Shown here: piece after piece, positions 27,107 to 36,589 of the stretch
Numbering within the stretch: the stretch's first letter is position 1
Layout: every line of letters begins with the position of its first letter
Assembly (NCBI RefSeq): GCF_001553265.1
Contig: NZ_KQ960593.1
Coordinates: 1-64,000, forward strand
Source: Prevotella sp. DNF00663
Lineage (GTDB): Bacteria; Bacteroidota; Bacteroidia; Bacteroidales; Bacteroidaceae
Direction of reading: 5' to 3'
DNA length: 64,000 bases
Notes under the pieces: generated by a model
What the model saw: only the letters and a program-made list of their open reading frames with translations
The model's database searches: none
What the model was told of the DNA's origin: nothing
Made by a program: the position numbers and the translations under genes

Positions 27107-29374
27107 ATGATACTAGACATTGATATGCTACAATCGTTCTACTCTTCCTATGTAGGGAGGGTTCAAAAAGCCAAGGAGAAGATTCGCCGTCCGCTTACTT
27201 ATGCAGAGAAAGTATTGTTTGCTCATCTATATGATATAGCAGATTTGAAGCCTTATAAGCGTGGAGTAGACTATGTGAACTTTCGTCCTGATAGGGTAGC
27301 GATGCAAGATGCGACCGCTCAAATGGCTGTATTGCAGTTTATGAATGCCGGAAAGAGTCGTGTAGCAGTTCCTGCTAGTATTCATTGTGACCATTTGATT
27401 CGTGCGGATGTGGGTGTACAAGCCGACCTACCGCAGGCAATGAAGACCAATAAGGAGGTATATGATTTCTTGAAATCGGCTTCTCAAAAGTTTGGTATTG
27501 GTTTCTGGGGCCCCGGAGCAGGTATTATCCATCAAGTCGTTTTGGAGAATTATGCATTCCCCGGCGGCATGATGATAGGCACAGATTCGCATACTCCTAA
27601 CGCTGGAGGATTGGGAATGGTGGCTGTTGGAGTCGGTGGAGCAGATGCTGTAGACGTTCTTACGGCACAACCGTGGGAACTCAAGATGCCGAAATTGATT
27701 GGTGTGAGGCTTACGGGCAAGCTTTCCGGATGGGCATCTCCTAAAGATGTCATCTTAACGATACTGGGAATATTAACGGTGAAAGGTGGTACAAACTCCA
27801 TTTTGGAATACTTTGGTGAGGGATTGGACTCTATCAGTACTACCGGTAAAGCCACGATTTGCAATATGGGAGCTGAACTTGGTGCTACATGTTCTATCTT
27901 TCCATTTGATACGCAAGCCAATGATTACTTACGGAATACCGGTCGTGAGGCGGTAGCATCGCTTGCTCAACAGTGTGCCGGTGAGCTTCGGGCAGACGCA
28001 GAGGTGTATGCTTCGCCCGAAAAATTCTATGATCAACTGATAGAACTCGACCTTTCGAAGATAGAACCTCATCTGAATGGCCCATTTACACCGGATGCTG
28101 CTACGCCAATTTCTCAAATGACTGCGAAGGCATCGTCCAATGATTATCCGCTGACTGTGGAGGTTGGACTCATTGGAAGTTGCACTAATTCTAGCTATGA
28201 GGATTTATGTAGGGCTGCAAGTGTGGCTCGACAGGCTGCTGAAAAGCATATCCGGGTGAAGGCACAGTTGATTATTAATCCCGGTTCGGAGCAAATAAGA
28301 TACACCGCAGAACGCGATGGTGTACTCGCAGAATTTACCAAAATAGGAGCTGTTATTATGACCAATGCGTGCGGACCATGTATTGGTCAGTGGAAAAGAC
28401 ATACCGATGACAACGAACGCAAGAACTCTATTGTGACCTCATTTAATCGTAATTTCCGCCGTAGAGCAGACGGAAATCCCAATACATACGCTTTTATTGG
28501 CAGTCCGGAGTTGACTATTGCCTTGGCGATAGCAGGCAGATTAGATTTTAATCCGGCTGTAGATATGTTGTTGGATGAGGATGGTCATGCCGTAAAGTTG
28601 GATGAACCAACGGGTTATGTCTTCCCTCCGAGAGGCTTTGAAGGGCAAGATAAAGGTTTTATAGCGCCTTCGGATGAGTACAATGACATCGAAGTTATCA
28701 TTGATGCACAATCTAATCGCCTGCAAAAACTGGCTCCGTTTGCTGCTTGGGATGGCCAAGACTTCACAGATATGCCACTGCTTATCAAGACCCAAGGGAA
28801 GTGTACGACCGACCATATATCCATGGCTGGGCCGTGGTTGAAGTTCCGTGGACACCTGCAAAATATCTCTGATAACCTGTTAATGGGGGCTGTGAACGCC
28901 TTTAATGGGGAGAGTAATCGAGTCAAGTGCCAAGAGAACGGCGCGTATATGGAGGTCTCTTCGGCTGCGAAAGCGTATAAGGAAGTTGGTCAAGGAAGCA
29001 TTATTGTAGCTGAGGATAATTACGGTGAGGGCTCTAGTAGGGAACATGCAGCCATGGAACCTCGCTTCTTGAATGTGAAAGTGGTGCTTGCTAAGAGTTT
29101 CGCTCGTATTCATGAGACCAATTTAAAGAAGCAAGGTATGTTGGCATTGACCTTTGTTGATAAGGCCGACTATGATAAAATAGGCGAAGACGACCGCATT
29201 TCTGTGATGGGACTTACCGACTTTGCGCCCAGTAAATCGCTGCGTGTAGTCGTCAAACATCCCGATGGGACGCAGGAGGAATTCCTTGCCGAACATACAT
29301 ATAATGCGGTTCAAGTGGCTTGGTTTAAGGCTGGGAGTGCGTTGAACTATGCAAAATTGAATGAAAACTCATAA
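27107..29374 (+). CDS. acn: Aconitate hydratase (mitochondrial-type aconitase)
   Basis: 755 residues. Isomerises citrate to isocitrate with a 4Fe-4S cluster. The first cluster cysteine is in the motif [10 protein letters not shown] (about 350) and the other two in [10 protein letters not shown] (about 424-427). The swivel domain carries '[14 protein letters not shown]' (about 645). Length and motifs match the mitochondrial-type branch rather than AcnB. A TATATTTG box lies at 27069-27076. It is the first gene of acn-icd-gltA (gaps of 14 and 12 bp), which converts oxaloacetate and acetyl-CoA to 2-oxoglutarate, mainly for glutamate supply in an anaerobe. Confidence 0.96.
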   Translation: MILDIDMLQSFYSSYVGRVQKAKEKIRRPLTYAEKVLFAHLYDIADLKPYKRGVDYVNFRPDRVAMQDATAQMAVLQFMNAGKSRVAVPASIHCDHLIRADVGVQADLPQAMKTNKEVYDFLKSASQKFGIGFWGPGAGIIHQVVLENYAFPGGMMIGTDSHTPNAGGLGMVAVGVGGADAVDVLTAQPWELKMPKLIGVRLTGKLSGWASPKDVILTILGILTVKGGTNSILEYFGEGLDSISTTGKATICNMGAELGATCSIFPFDTQANDYLRNTGREAVASLAQQCAGELRADAEVYASPEKFYDQLIELDLSKIEPHLNGPFTPDAATPISQMTAKASSNDYPLTVEVGLIGSCTNSSYEDLCRAASVARQAAEKHIRVKAQLIINPGSEQIRYTAERDGVLAEFTKIGAVIMTNACGPCIGQWKRHTDDNERKNSIVTSFNRNFRRRADGNPNTYAFIGSPELTIALAIAGRLDFNPAVDMLLDEDGHAVKLDEPTGYVFPPRGFEGQDKGFIAPSDEYNDIEVIIDAQSNRLQKLAPFAAWDGQDFTDMPLLIKTQGKCTTDHISMAGPWLKFRGHLQNISDNLLMGAVNAFNGESNRVKCQENGAYMEVSSAAKAYKEVGQGSIIVAEDNYGEGSSREHAAMEPRFLNVKVVLAKSFARIHETNLKKQGMLALTFVDKADYDKIGEDDRISVMGLTDFAPSKSLRVVVKHPDGTQEEFLAEHTYNAVQVAWFKAGSALNYAKLNENS

Positions 29375-29388
29375 ATCTCACGACGAAT

Positions 29389-30570
29389 ATGGCAAGAGTA
29401 AGTAAGACAGGACAGACGTTGAATGTACCCGATGTGGTCACTGTCCCGTTTATAGAGGGTGACGGTGTAGGACGCGAAGTCATGCCCGTGTGCCAAAAGG
29501 TTGTTGATGCTGCCGTGAAGAAAGCCTATCACGGCGAGCTTTCTATTGAATGGCTGGAGGTTTTGGCGGGTGGAAAAGCTTTTGAGCAGACCGGCGAATG
29601 GTTGCCAAAAGCGACGATAGATGCTTTCCAAGACTACCTTATCGGCATCAAAGGACCACTGATGACGCCCATAGGTGGGGGGATTAGGTCGCTCAATGTT
29701 GCTTTGCGACAAACACTTGATTTATATGTTTGCCAACGACCGGTGCGCTATTATCAAGGAATTGTATCTCCTGTCAAGCAGCCGGAGAAGGTAGATATGT
29801 GTATATTCCGGGAGAATACGGAAGATATTTATGCCGGTATCGAGTGGGAGAGTGGCAGCGATGAGGCTCGGAAATTCTATAGATTTCTGCATGATGAGAT
29901 GGGGGTAGAGAAGGTAAGATTTCCGGAAACGTCAGGATTTGGGGTGAAACCGGTGTCTCGTGAAGGCTCAGAGCGCCTTATCAGAAGTGCTATTGAATAC
30001 GCTTTGGCGCATAAATTACCCTCTGTTACACTTGTACACAAAGGCAATATCATGAAGTTTACCGAGGGTGGATTTAAGAAATGGGGCTACGAACTAGCTG
30101 AACGTGAGTATGGAGATGTCCTTAAAAGCGGTGCATTGGTGGTGAAAGATTGTATCTGTGATGCTTTCCTTCAGAACGCATTATTGAAGCCTGAAGACTA
30201 TAGTGTGATAGCTACGATGAACTTGAATGGCGACTATGTGAGCGACATGTTGGCTGCTCAAGTAGGGGGTATCGGCATAGCTCCGGGGGCAAATATCAAC
30301 TATCACACCGGACATGCCATCTTTGAAGCCACTCATGGCATTGCTCCCGACATCGTTGGAAAGAATATCGTGAATCCATGTTCACTGATATTGTCGGCTG
30401 TGATGATGCTTGATTATTTGGGATGGAGGGAAGCTGGCGAGCTCATCAACCAAGGATTGGAATGCTTGTTCTCCCAAGGTTATGCTACGTCAGACCTAGC
30501 TAAGTTTATGCTGGAGGGCAAACCGCTTGGCACATGTGAATTCGGTGATATGCTGATAAACTCACTTTAA
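29389..30570 (+). CDS. icd: Isocitrate dehydrogenase (NADP-type)
   Basis: 393 residues. Oxidative decarboxylation of isocitrate to 2-oxoglutarate. The signatures are '[13 protein letters not shown]', the substrate loop '[25 protein letters not shown]', and the phosphorylatable-type '[14 protein letters not shown]'. The metal-binding '[20 protein letters not shown]' and cofactor loop '[18 protein letters not shown]' follow. It has the same length class as E. coli Icd, though slightly shorter (E. coli 416). Middle gene of the acn-icd-gltA operon. Confidence 0.95.
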   Translation: MARVSKTGQTLNVPDVVTVPFIEGDGVGREVMPVCQKVVDAAVKKAYHGELSIEWLEVLAGGKAFEQTGEWLPKATIDAFQDYLIGIKGPLMTPIGGGIRSLNVALRQTLDLYVCQRPVRYYQGIVSPVKQPEKVDMCIFRENTEDIYAGIEWESGSDEARKFYRFLHDEMGVEKVRFPETSGFGVKPVSREGSERLIRSAIEYALAHKLPSVTLVHKGNIMKFTEGGFKKWGYELAEREYGDVLKSGALVVKDCICDAFLQNALLKPEDYSVIATMNLNGDYVSDMLAAQVGGIGIAPGANINYHTGHAIFEATHGIAPDIVGKNIVNPCSLILSAVMMLDYLGWREAGELINQGLECLFSQGYATSDLAKFMLEGKPLGTCEFGDMLINSL

Positions 30571-30582
30571 AACGTAAAGACA

Positions 30583-31929
30583 ATGAAGAAAGAATATCTA
30601 ATATATAAACTTAGTGACGAAGTAAAGAATTCAAGCAAGATAGACAAGGATGCTTTTGCCAAGTTTGGAGTCAAACGCGGTCTGCGTAATGAAGATGGTA
30701 GCGGTGTACTAGTGGGCTTGACGAATATCGGAAACGTTGTAGGTTATGAGCGAGATGAGGATGGTAAGCTGCAACCTACGGAGGGAAAGCTCTTCTATCG
30801 TGGCTATGAACTTGACGATTTGGTATCGCCTTTGCTTAAAGAGAAGCGTTTCGGATTTGAAGAAGTGGCCTTTCTGCTCTTGTCGGGTAAGCTACCTGAT
30901 AAGGAGGAACTGGGCGCATTCAAGGAATTGCTCAACGATAATATGCCGCTAGACCATCGTACCATCGTGCATATCATTGATTTAGAAGGCTCTAATATCA
31001 TGAATATTCTGGCGCGATGTGTACTAGAAATGTATACCTTCGACCCTAATCCAGATGATATTAGTCGTGATAATCTGATGCGTCAGAGTATCGAATTGAT
31101 AGCTCGTTTCCCCACGGTTATCGCGTATGCTTATAATATTTACCGTCATTCTGTGCAAGGACGGAGCTTGAATATCCGCCATCCGCATGAGAATTTGAGT
31201 ATTGCAGAGAACTTCCTCTATATGCTGAAGCATAAAGATTATACCGAGTTGGATGCACGAATGCTTGACTTATTGCTCATCATTCAGGCTGAACACGGTG
31301 GCGGTAATAACTCTACTTTTACAGTACGTGTTACATCTTCCACTCGCACAGATACTTATTCTAGTATTGCAGCCGGTATTGGTTCGCTGAAAGGCTCGCT
31401 ACATGGAGGTGCCAATATCAAGGTAATCAATATGTTCCATCATCTGAAAGAACAGATAAAAGACTGGAAGAATGTGGACGAGATAGATACTTATCTGAAC
31501 CGAATGTTGAACAAGGAAGCATACGATCATACTGGATTGATTTATGGTATTGGGCATGCAGTCTACACCATGAGTGATCCTCGCGCAGTAGAATTGAAGC
31601 GCTTGGCAGGTGAATTGGCCAAAGAGAAAGGGCGTACAGAAGAATACGACTTCCTTTGTACGCTGGAACAAGAGGGGATTAAGTGTGTCTCGGCATTCCG
31701 TAATACTACAAAACCTATTTGTGCGAATCTTGATTTCTATAGCGGATTCATCTATGAGATGATAGGATTACCACAAGAAATCTATACGCCTATCTTTGCT
31801 ATGGCGCGTATTGTAGGTTGGACGGCACATCGCATTGAGGAACTTAACTACGAAGGACGGCGCATTATTCGTCCTGCTTATCGCAGTGTACAGAACCAAA
31901 GAGAATATGTAAGCATTGATAAGCGTTAA
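30583..31929 (+). CDS. gltA: Citrate synthase
   Basis: 448 residues. Condenses acetyl-CoA with oxaloacetate. Active-site segments are AEHGGGNNSTFTVRVTSST (about 244-262), GSLHGGANIKV (about 272-282), and 'LIYGIGHAVYTMSDPRA' (about 318-334, catalytic His). The ending 'IVGWTAHRIEEL...RIIRPAYRS' is typical. The N-terminal extension and 'GLTNIGNVVGYERDEDGKLQPTEGKLFYRGYELDDL' match the Bacteroidetes form. Last gene of its operon, closed by a perfect 15-bp terminator. Confidence 0.96.
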   Translation: MKKEYLIYKLSDEVKNSSKIDKDAFAKFGVKRGLRNEDGSGVLVGLTNIGNVVGYERDEDGKLQPTEGKLFYRGYELDDLVSPLLKEKRFGFEEVAFLLLSGKLPDKEELGAFKELLNDNMPLDHRTIVHIIDLEGSNIMNILARCVLEMYTFDPNPDDISRDNLMRQSIELIARFPTVIAYAYNIYRHSVQGRSLNIRHPHENLSIAENFLYMLKHKDYTELDARMLDLLLIIQAEHGGGNNSTFTVRVTSSTRTDTYSSIAAGIGSLKGSLHGGANIKVINMFHHLKEQIKDWKNVDEIDTYLNRMLNKEAYDHTGLIYGIGHAVYTMSDPRAVELKRLAGELAKEKGRTEEYDFLCTLEQEGIKCVSAFRNTTKPICANLDFYSGFIYEMIGLPQEIYTPIFAMARIVGWTAHRIEELNYEGRRIIRPAYRSVQNQREYVSIDKR

Positions 31930-31954
31930 TTTTTACATGCTCATTGATATAGAA

Positions 31955-31989
31955 AAAGAGGCGAGGAAATTATCTTTCCTCGCCTCTTT
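31955..31989 (+). terminator. Strong intrinsic terminator of acn-icd-gltA
   Basis: A perfect 15-bp stem (31955-31969 with 31975-31989, core GAGGCGAGG/CCTCGCCTC) has a 5-nt loop. The T-run is short. Confidence 0.85.
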
Positions 31990-32024
31990 GCATTATGTTA
32001 GCAAACAAATATTGCTATAGTTGG

Positions 32025-32115
32025 ATTGCTGCTGTGGCTTTCCACATTTGCTGTTGGGGCTTGGCAGCATTGCTGCCTGATACGAACAGCGATGTTGCCA
32101 TGCCTTTGCAGTCGG
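32025..32115 (+). repeat. Dispersed triple 22-bp element, copy 4
   Basis: Left flank ATTGCTGCTGTGGCTT (32025-32040), units at 32041-32062, 32063-32084 and 32085-32106, right flank TGCAGTCGG. It ends exactly one base before the stop codon of the minus-strand 44-residue gene. It lies after, not before, the gltA terminator. Confidence 0.85.
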
Positions 32116-32250
32116 CTAAAGTGCTTCGTCTTCACCTCTTGATATGTTACCCTGAGGTTTCAAGCGAGGCAATCCTCGCTTTTTACGCAGCCACTCGGCT
32201 TTTCTTTTCTCGTAGTCTTGACGCTGACGTTCCAAAAAGTTGTCTGCCAT
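32116..32250 (-). CDS. Small conserved-looking basic protein (44 residues)
   Basis: An ATG (32248-32250) opens a 44-codon frame ending in TAG. The product starts MADNFLERQRQDYEKRKAEW and is highly charged and helical, with a Lys/Arg-rich middle. I recall similar short 'xDNFLERxxxDY' proteins in Bacteroidales, sometimes mislabelled as dehydrogenases. It starts 10 bp after the DUF4270 gene stop, so it is the last gene of the glgA-like/DUF4270 run. Spacing and sequence support a real gene; function unknown. Confidence 0.7.
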   Translation of the reverse strand: MADNFLERQRQDYEKRKAEWLRKKRGLPRLKPQGNISRGEDEAL

Positions 32251-32260
32251 GTGTCGAGGA

Positions 32261-33697
32261 CTATTTGAACTTACTATAGATTACATTAATCTTAATAGGT
32301 GTGTCACCTCCCACGAGTTTCGTGCTCTTGAGCGTCATATCATGATAGATACCCGATGTGACAGTCTTGGAATTGGTAGTTACTGTGGTTGACTTGACCG
32401 GTATGATGAGTACCTTGTTCCAGTTGGCAGTAGCTTTTCCTGCTTTCTTGTTATCGTACATCTTCTTGATGAGAGAGCCGATGTTGTGGAACGTGTAAGT
32501 ATTGGTATAGCTTGTTGTCTTATTATCTATCTTCTTTATGTCGGCCGTAGTGAGGAATGAGGTTCTTGAATCTGTGACCTTTTTGTTCTTGAAGAATGAG
32601 TCCAAACTGTCGGACGGAATGAGCAACAATTCTTTGGGGAAGTCGAAAGCATACTTGCTTGTCGTGGTGTTGTTAAGACGTTGTAGTACGATTTCGGCCG
32701 TGTTGATAGAGTCACGCTCATGGTTCTGCATGATTTTCTCAACAGGAAGAGTCATCTCGGTATAGATTCCTGCAGGACTCTTTAGATAGGTGCACGACTT
32801 ATCTGCAATGAGTGACTCGATATTTTCGTTGGTAATTTCGTTGGATTGCAATACTTCGGTCGTACCGGAGAATCTTGCCGAAGCTGTATATTTCGCAGTA
32901 TCTTTGGCGGTGTAGTAGATATTCATGAGACTGGCATAGATATATACCATTGAATTTTGTCCGCTCTGAGTCTTGAAATAGAATCCCGGAAGCACATTTT
33001 TGATAAGATTGTATGAGTTCTTGAAGTATTCTGGGTGTGTATAATAAGTCTGCAAAACGTAAGTACCAAAATTCTTATAAGTCTTACCGTCGGCTGCCGT
33101 ATATGGCTCGTTCAAGCTAATTTTGATATTCCTAAAATATTTTTTGTCAGCACGTTCACGCTTTGAAAGTCCTAAGTCGGTGATAGTATAAGCTTTATCA
33201 ACTTTCACCCCGTTGCTACGAATCATGCCTTCGGCTTCCGGATTGAAGTTGGTGTAGTAGTCTTTGCCTTCACTATAAGGTGTCTTTAGCTCCATAGCAC
33301 GTACTTTCATGATTGCCAAGGTGTCACCAAAGTAATTGTCAAAGAACAGGCGGATGTCGCAAGAGTCTGCATAAATCTGTCCATCCGTTTTGCTGATGAT
33401 GTTGTCTAGAGGCGGAAGTTTGAAGTCTTCCAGCACATGGAATTGTGTCATAAAGTTGCCGGTAACGTAAGAACCAGTTTCCGTGTCCTTCACTTTTCCT
33501 AATGCTCCAAACGAACTTCGCGAGAGAACTTTATCTGCTGAGACTGATTGTGTGGTAACTTCGAAAGCATCGGTAGACACAATTATTTGGTCTCCGCTAT
33601 TATTATTGAGTGATGTTCCAATTTCCTCTGTGGTACTATCGCATGCAGTAACCATCAGAACAGTAAGAATTGCACCTGCAAAAAAACTGAATTTCAT
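32261..33697 (-). CDS. DUF4270 lipoprotein
   Basis: 478 residues. The signal peptide ends in a lipobox (MVTAC) and is followed by 'DSTTEEIGTSL'. The pattern 'ADKVLSRSSFGALGKVKDTETGSYVTGNFMTQF' belongs to DUF4270, a Bacteroidetes family of exported, beta-rich proteins of unknown role. The gene follows the glgA-like gene by 41 bp, with a strong hairpin across the junction, and precedes the 44-residue gene by 10 bp. Confidence 0.85.
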   Translation of the reverse strand: MKFSFFAGAILTVLMVTACDSTTEEIGTSLNNNSGDQIIVSTDAFEVTTQSVSADKVLSRSSFGALGKVKDTETGSYVTGNFMTQFHVLEDFKLPPLDNIISKTDGQIYADSCDIRLFFDNYFGDTLAIMKVRAMELKTPYSEGKDYYTNFNPEAEGMIRSNGVKVDKAYTITDLGLSKRERADKKYFRNIKISLNEPYTAADGKTYKNFGTYVLQTYYTHPEYFKNSYNLIKNVLPGFYFKTQSGQNSMVYIYASLMNIYYTAKDTAKYTASARFSGTTEVLQSNEITNENIESLIADKSCTYLKSPAGIYTEMTLPVEKIMQNHERDSINTAEIVLQRLNNTTTSKYAFDFPKELLLIPSDSLDSFFKNKKVTDSRTSFLTTADIKKIDNKTTSYTNTYTFHNIGSLIKKMYDNKKAGKATANWNKVLIIPVKSTTVTTNSKTVTSGIYHDMTLKSTKLVGGDTPIKINVIYSKFK

Positions 33698-33722
33698 ACT
33701 TTGAATAGTGTGAATTAGTATT

Positions 33723-33763
33723 TAAGATTTGCCCCTTCTTATTCTTCAGTGGGGCAAATCTTA
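33723..33763 (-). other. Stable hairpin across the glgA-like stop codon
   Basis: A perfect 13-bp inverted repeat (33723-33735 TAAGATTTGCCCC with 33751-33763) whose loop contains the glgA-like stop codon. On the minus strand no T-run follows it (AAATACTAATTC), so it is unlikely to be a simple terminator. It may protect the upstream mRNA end or reduce read-through into the DUF4270 gene. Confidence 0.55.
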
Positions 33764-34551
33764 TGATAGAATTCTGTATATGCACCTGAATAATCCTCTC
33801 CCGGATAATTCAGAATCTCTATTTTCCTGTCTTTGGCATAGCTTAATAGCTCTTGATTGACATTGGGGCCTGCCTCGATGATAGCATCGCTGTAATCAAT
33901 AGCAAGCTTTCCGAGTTCTTTGAAATCAAAAGTCTCATTGTAGTTTTTCAGTAAAGAAGCTTTAGCACTACGGAACTCTACACAACTCTTGAAGTTTTTA
34001 CCAAGATCGGTTTTTAACTGACTTTGGAAGAGAGAGGTAATGACTTTGGTATTGGCAAAGCATGGCTCTTCGTGGTAGGCAGTCTTGATATAGAGAGGAA
34101 TGACAGCTCCCATCCATCCTTGACAGAGGATGATGTCGGGCGACCAACGCAACTTCTTGACAGTTTCGAGCACACCGCGAGCAAAGAAGATAGCTCTCTC
34201 GCCATTATCGGGGTACTCTGTGCCATCTTCGTCTTCTGTCATCTGGCGCTTCATGAAGTAATCGTCGTTGTCGATGAAGTAAACTTGAATGCGTGAAGTG
34301 GGTATAGAGGCCACCTTGATAATCAGTGGGTGGTCGGTGTCGTCGATGATAAGATTCATCCCCGATAGACGTATTACCTCGTGTAGTTGTCCGCGTCTCT
34401 CGTTTATGTTACCCCATTTAGGCATAAACGTCCTGATTTCAAAACCGCTCTCTTGTGCCTTTTGTGGGAGATCTCTTCCCATAATAGACATCTCTGATTC
34501 CGCTACATAAGGTGCAATCTCTTGGTTGATGAATAAAACTTTTTTGGCCAT
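33739..34551 (-). CDS. Short glycogen/starch-synthase-like protein (GT5 N-terminal domain only)
   Basis: 270 residues. It starts 'KVLFINQEIAPYVAESEMSIMGRDLPQKAQESGFEIRTFMPKWG', the N-terminal domain of GT5 glycogen synthases. The protein stops where the second (ADP-glucose-binding) Rossmann domain should begin; full-length enzymes are about 480 residues. This half-length form, divergent from panC, recurs in Bacteroidales, so it is probably a stable family member rather than a fresh truncation. Catalysis is doubtful. A TACCTTTG box lies at 34572-34579 (minus strand). First gene of the run with DUF4270. Confidence 0.82.
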   Translation of the reverse strand: MAKKVLFINQEIAPYVAESEMSIMGRDLPQKAQESGFEIRTFMPKWGNINERRGQLHEVIRLSGMNLIIDDTDHPLIIKVASIPTSRIQVYFIDNDDYFMKRQMTEDEDGTEYPDNGERAIFFARGVLETVKKLRWSPDIILCQGWMGAVIPLYIKTAYHEEPCFANTKVITSLFQSQLKTDLGKNFKSCVEFRSAKASLLKNYNETFDFKELGKLAIDYSDAIIEAGPNVNQELLSYAKDRKIEILNYPGEDYSGAYTEFYHKICPTEE

Positions 34552-34714
34552 ATAATCAAATTTATATCTTGCAAAGGTACAAAAAAAACTTCACATTATC
34601 GGTGGGGGGTAGTTTTAAAACAAGTTATTCTAGGTTTTATTGGCATATTTTTAATAATATTCTTTCCCATTTAAGAAAAAAGTTGTTATTTTGCGGTGAT
34701 TAAATTTTAAGGGA

Positions 34715-35566
34715 ATGAAAGTTTTTCATACGGTAGTTGAACTCCAGAATGAATTGTTTTTAGTGCGTAAACAGGGTAAAACGGTCGGTTTGGTACCTAC
34801 TATGGGTGCACTCCATGCAGGCCACGCATCGCTCATGAAGAAGTCAGCATCCGATAATGACGTAACAGTTGTTTCTGTTTTTTTGAACCCAACTCAGTTT
34901 AATGACCCTGCTGATTTGAAGCGTTATCCACGCACTTTGGACTCGGATTGTGCTATAGCAGAGCAGAGTGGAGCCGATTACGTGTTCACTCCATCGGTAG
35001 AAGAAATGTATCCAACGCCTGATGAGCGTCACTTTGAGTTTCCGCCTGTGTCTACAGTCATGGAAGGAGCGAAGCGTCCCGGCCATTTCAATGGTGTTTG
35101 TCAGGTGGTGAGCAGGCTTTTTTATATAGCCACTCCCGACCGTGCTTATTTCGGAGAGAAGGACTGGCAGCAGATAGCTGTGGTCAAACAACTCGTTAAG
35201 TATATGGGACGTGATATTGAAATCGTGGAATGTCCGGTTATACGAGAGGCTGATGGGCTAGCTATGAGTAGTAGAAATGCGTTGCTGGCGGCTGCTGAGC
35301 GTGCTATAGCTCCAGCAATCTATAAGGCTTTGAAAGAAAGCGTGAAGTTGTCGGAAAGTAAGAGTGTGTCCGAAATCCACGATTATGTGGTATCTACCAT
35401 CAATGGGGTAAACGGATTGGATGTGGAATACTTTGAAATCGTAGATGGCAACACGTTGCAGAAAGTGGGTTCTTGGGAGGATAGTCCATACGTAGTTGGC
35501 TGTATTACAGTAAATTGTGGGAAGACTCCGATTCGTTTGATAGATCATATAAAATATCGTTCATAG
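34715..35566 (+). CDS. panC: Pantothenate synthetase
   Basis: 283 residues. ATP-dependent joining of pantoate and beta-alanine. The HIGH-like motif is [10 protein letters not shown] (28-37), followed by '[23 protein letters not shown]', '[17 protein letters not shown]', 'FGEKDWQQ' and the KMSKS-like 'AMSSRNALL'. The gene is divergent from the glgA-like gene and is followed 2 bp later by panD. Confidence 0.97.
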   Translation: MKVFHTVVELQNELFLVRKQGKTVGLVPTMGALHAGHASLMKKSASDNDVTVVSVFLNPTQFNDPADLKRYPRTLDSDCAIAEQSGADYVFTPSVEEMYPTPDERHFEFPPVSTVMEGAKRPGHFNGVCQVVSRLFYIATPDRAYFGEKDWQQIAVVKQLVKYMGRDIEIVECPVIREADGLAMSSRNALLAAAERAIAPAIYKALKESVKLSESKSVSEIHDYVVSTINGVNGLDVEYFEIVDGNTLQKVGSWEDSPYVVGCITVNCGKTPIRLIDHIKYRS

Positions 35567-35568
35567 GC

Positions 35569-35910
35569 ATGTTGATAGAAGTATTAAAGAGTAAACTTCA
35601 TTGTGTTAAGGTGACGGAAGCCAATCTTAATTACATGGGGAGTATCACGATTGATGAGGATTTGATGGATGCTGCCGGCATGATTGCGGGCGAGAAAGTC
35701 CAGATAGTGAATAATAATAATGGTGAACGATTTGAGACTTATATCATCAAAGGGGAACGTGGAAGTGGTTGTATCTGCTTGAATGGAGCGGCAGCACGTC
35801 GGGTTCAGGTCGGAGATGTTGTCATTATCATCTCTTATGCACTGATGGATTTCGAGGAAGCAAAGACATTTAAGCCTACAGTTGTATTCCCGGAGAACAA
35901 TAAGGTATAA
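35569..35910 (+). CDS. panD: Aspartate 1-decarboxylase (pyruvoyl enzyme)
   Basis: 113 residues. Makes beta-alanine for PanC. The self-cleavage site is Gly24-Ser25 (YMGSITID), which generates the pyruvoyl group; '[23 protein letters not shown]' is the conserved C-terminal half. ATG 35569, 2 bp after the panC stop, gives the usual family length. The longer frame opening at 35515 lies inside panC. A shared hairpin terminator follows. Confidence 0.97.
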   Translation: MLIEVLKSKLHCVKVTEANLNYMGSITIDEDLMDAAGMIAGEKVQIVNNNNGERFETYIIKGERGSGCICLNGAAARRVQVGDVVIIISYALMDFEEAKTFKPTVVFPENNKV

Positions 35911-35931
35911 GTTTTTAACTAACAATAAACA

Positions 35932-35969
35932 GAAAAGGGATGACTTGCTTGAGCATGTCATCCCTTTTT
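35932..35969. terminator. Bidirectional terminator between panD and mmdC
   Basis: The stem AAAAGGGATGACTTGC (35933-35948) pairs with 35953-35968 with one mismatch and has T-rich tails on both strands. Confidence 0.85.
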
Positions 35970-35987
35970 ATTTCCTGTTGGTGGCGA

Positions 35988-36413
35988 TTATTCAATCACT
36001 ACCAGCGCATCTTCTTCCATAACAGCCTGCCCTTGCTTTACGCAAATAGCTGTCACCTTACCGTCTTTCTCGGCTTCAATATTGTTAGCCATCTTCATAG
36101 CTTCCAATACTACGACCGTGTCACCGGCTTTTACCTCGTCGCCTACAGCCACGTTGATAGCTGTAATCGTGCCGGGTAGCGGTGCCTTGATGGCATTGGC
36201 AGTATTTACATTAGCTGCAGGAGTAGCTGAATCTTCGGTATCTTCCTGTACAGGTTTACCCAAAACAACCTTCTCTTTCTTGGGCTCTTGCTCCTGTTCC
36301 ATCTCTACTTGATAGGCATCACCATTGACTGTGACGTTGGCAATGTTGTTCTCTATGTCGCCGATAGCAACCTTGTATTCCTTGCCATCGATTGTATATT
36401 TGAATTCTTTCAT
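35988..36413 (-). CDS. mmdC: Biotin carrier subunit of a methylmalonyl-CoA decarboxylase/acyl-CoA carboxylase
   Basis: 141 residues. An N-terminal strand-rich segment and a flexible Ala/Pro/Asn linker are followed by a biotinyl domain. The biotinylation site is Lys107 in VLEAMKMAN. It carries CO2 between the carboxyltransferase MmdA and a partner. It is the last gene of mmdA - 49-residue protein - mmdC, with 4-22 bp gaps. In relatives a membrane beta subunit (MmdB/OadB) is expected nearby, but here a terminator and convergent panD follow. Confidence 0.9.
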   Translation of the reverse strand: MKEFKYTIDGKEYKVAIGDIENNIANVTVNGDAYQVEMEQEQEPKKEKVVLGKPVQEDTEDSATPAANVNTANAIKAPLPGTITAINVAVGDEVKAGDTVVVLEAMKMANNIEAEKDGKVTAICVKQGQAVMEEDALVVIE

Positions 36414-36417
36414 CTTT

Positions 36418-36567
36418 TTACGGTTTAGCGGTGAAACTCAGAAACTTGGCATTCCATAGCGTTTGCTTGGGCTTAATGGTTATAATGCCCGGTTCTTTAT
36501 CATGCACATTGTTGCCTTGGTATTCAAATAAGGCAAGTGCAATGGCTGCATATACGTTTTTATCCAT
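36418..36567 (-). CDS. Small protein between mmdA and mmdC (49 residues)
   Basis: ATG 36565-36567 opens 49 codons beginning MDKNVYAAIALALFEYQGNN and ending FTAKP. It starts 22 bp after the mmdA stop and ends 4 bp before the mmdC start. It has an 'AIALALxEYxGxNVHD' helix and an Ile/Thr/Trp-containing strand segment. This matches the short soluble protein often seen between mmdA and mmdC in Bacteroidales, sometimes called OadG- or delta-subunit-like. No membrane anchor is present, unlike true OadG. Function unknown, but the tight spacing suggests a complex subunit. Confidence 0.7.
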   Translation of the reverse strand: MDKNVYAAIALALFEYQGNNVHDKEPGIITIKPKQTLWNAKFLSFTAKP

Positions 36568-36589
36568 TTCTTTTCCTTATTAATTGAAA

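Noticed and set aside
31995-32279. Plus-strand 94-residue frame after gltA
   Set aside because: It runs through repeat copy 4 and antisense to the 44-residue gene; Cys/Leu-rich composition with no motif or promoter.
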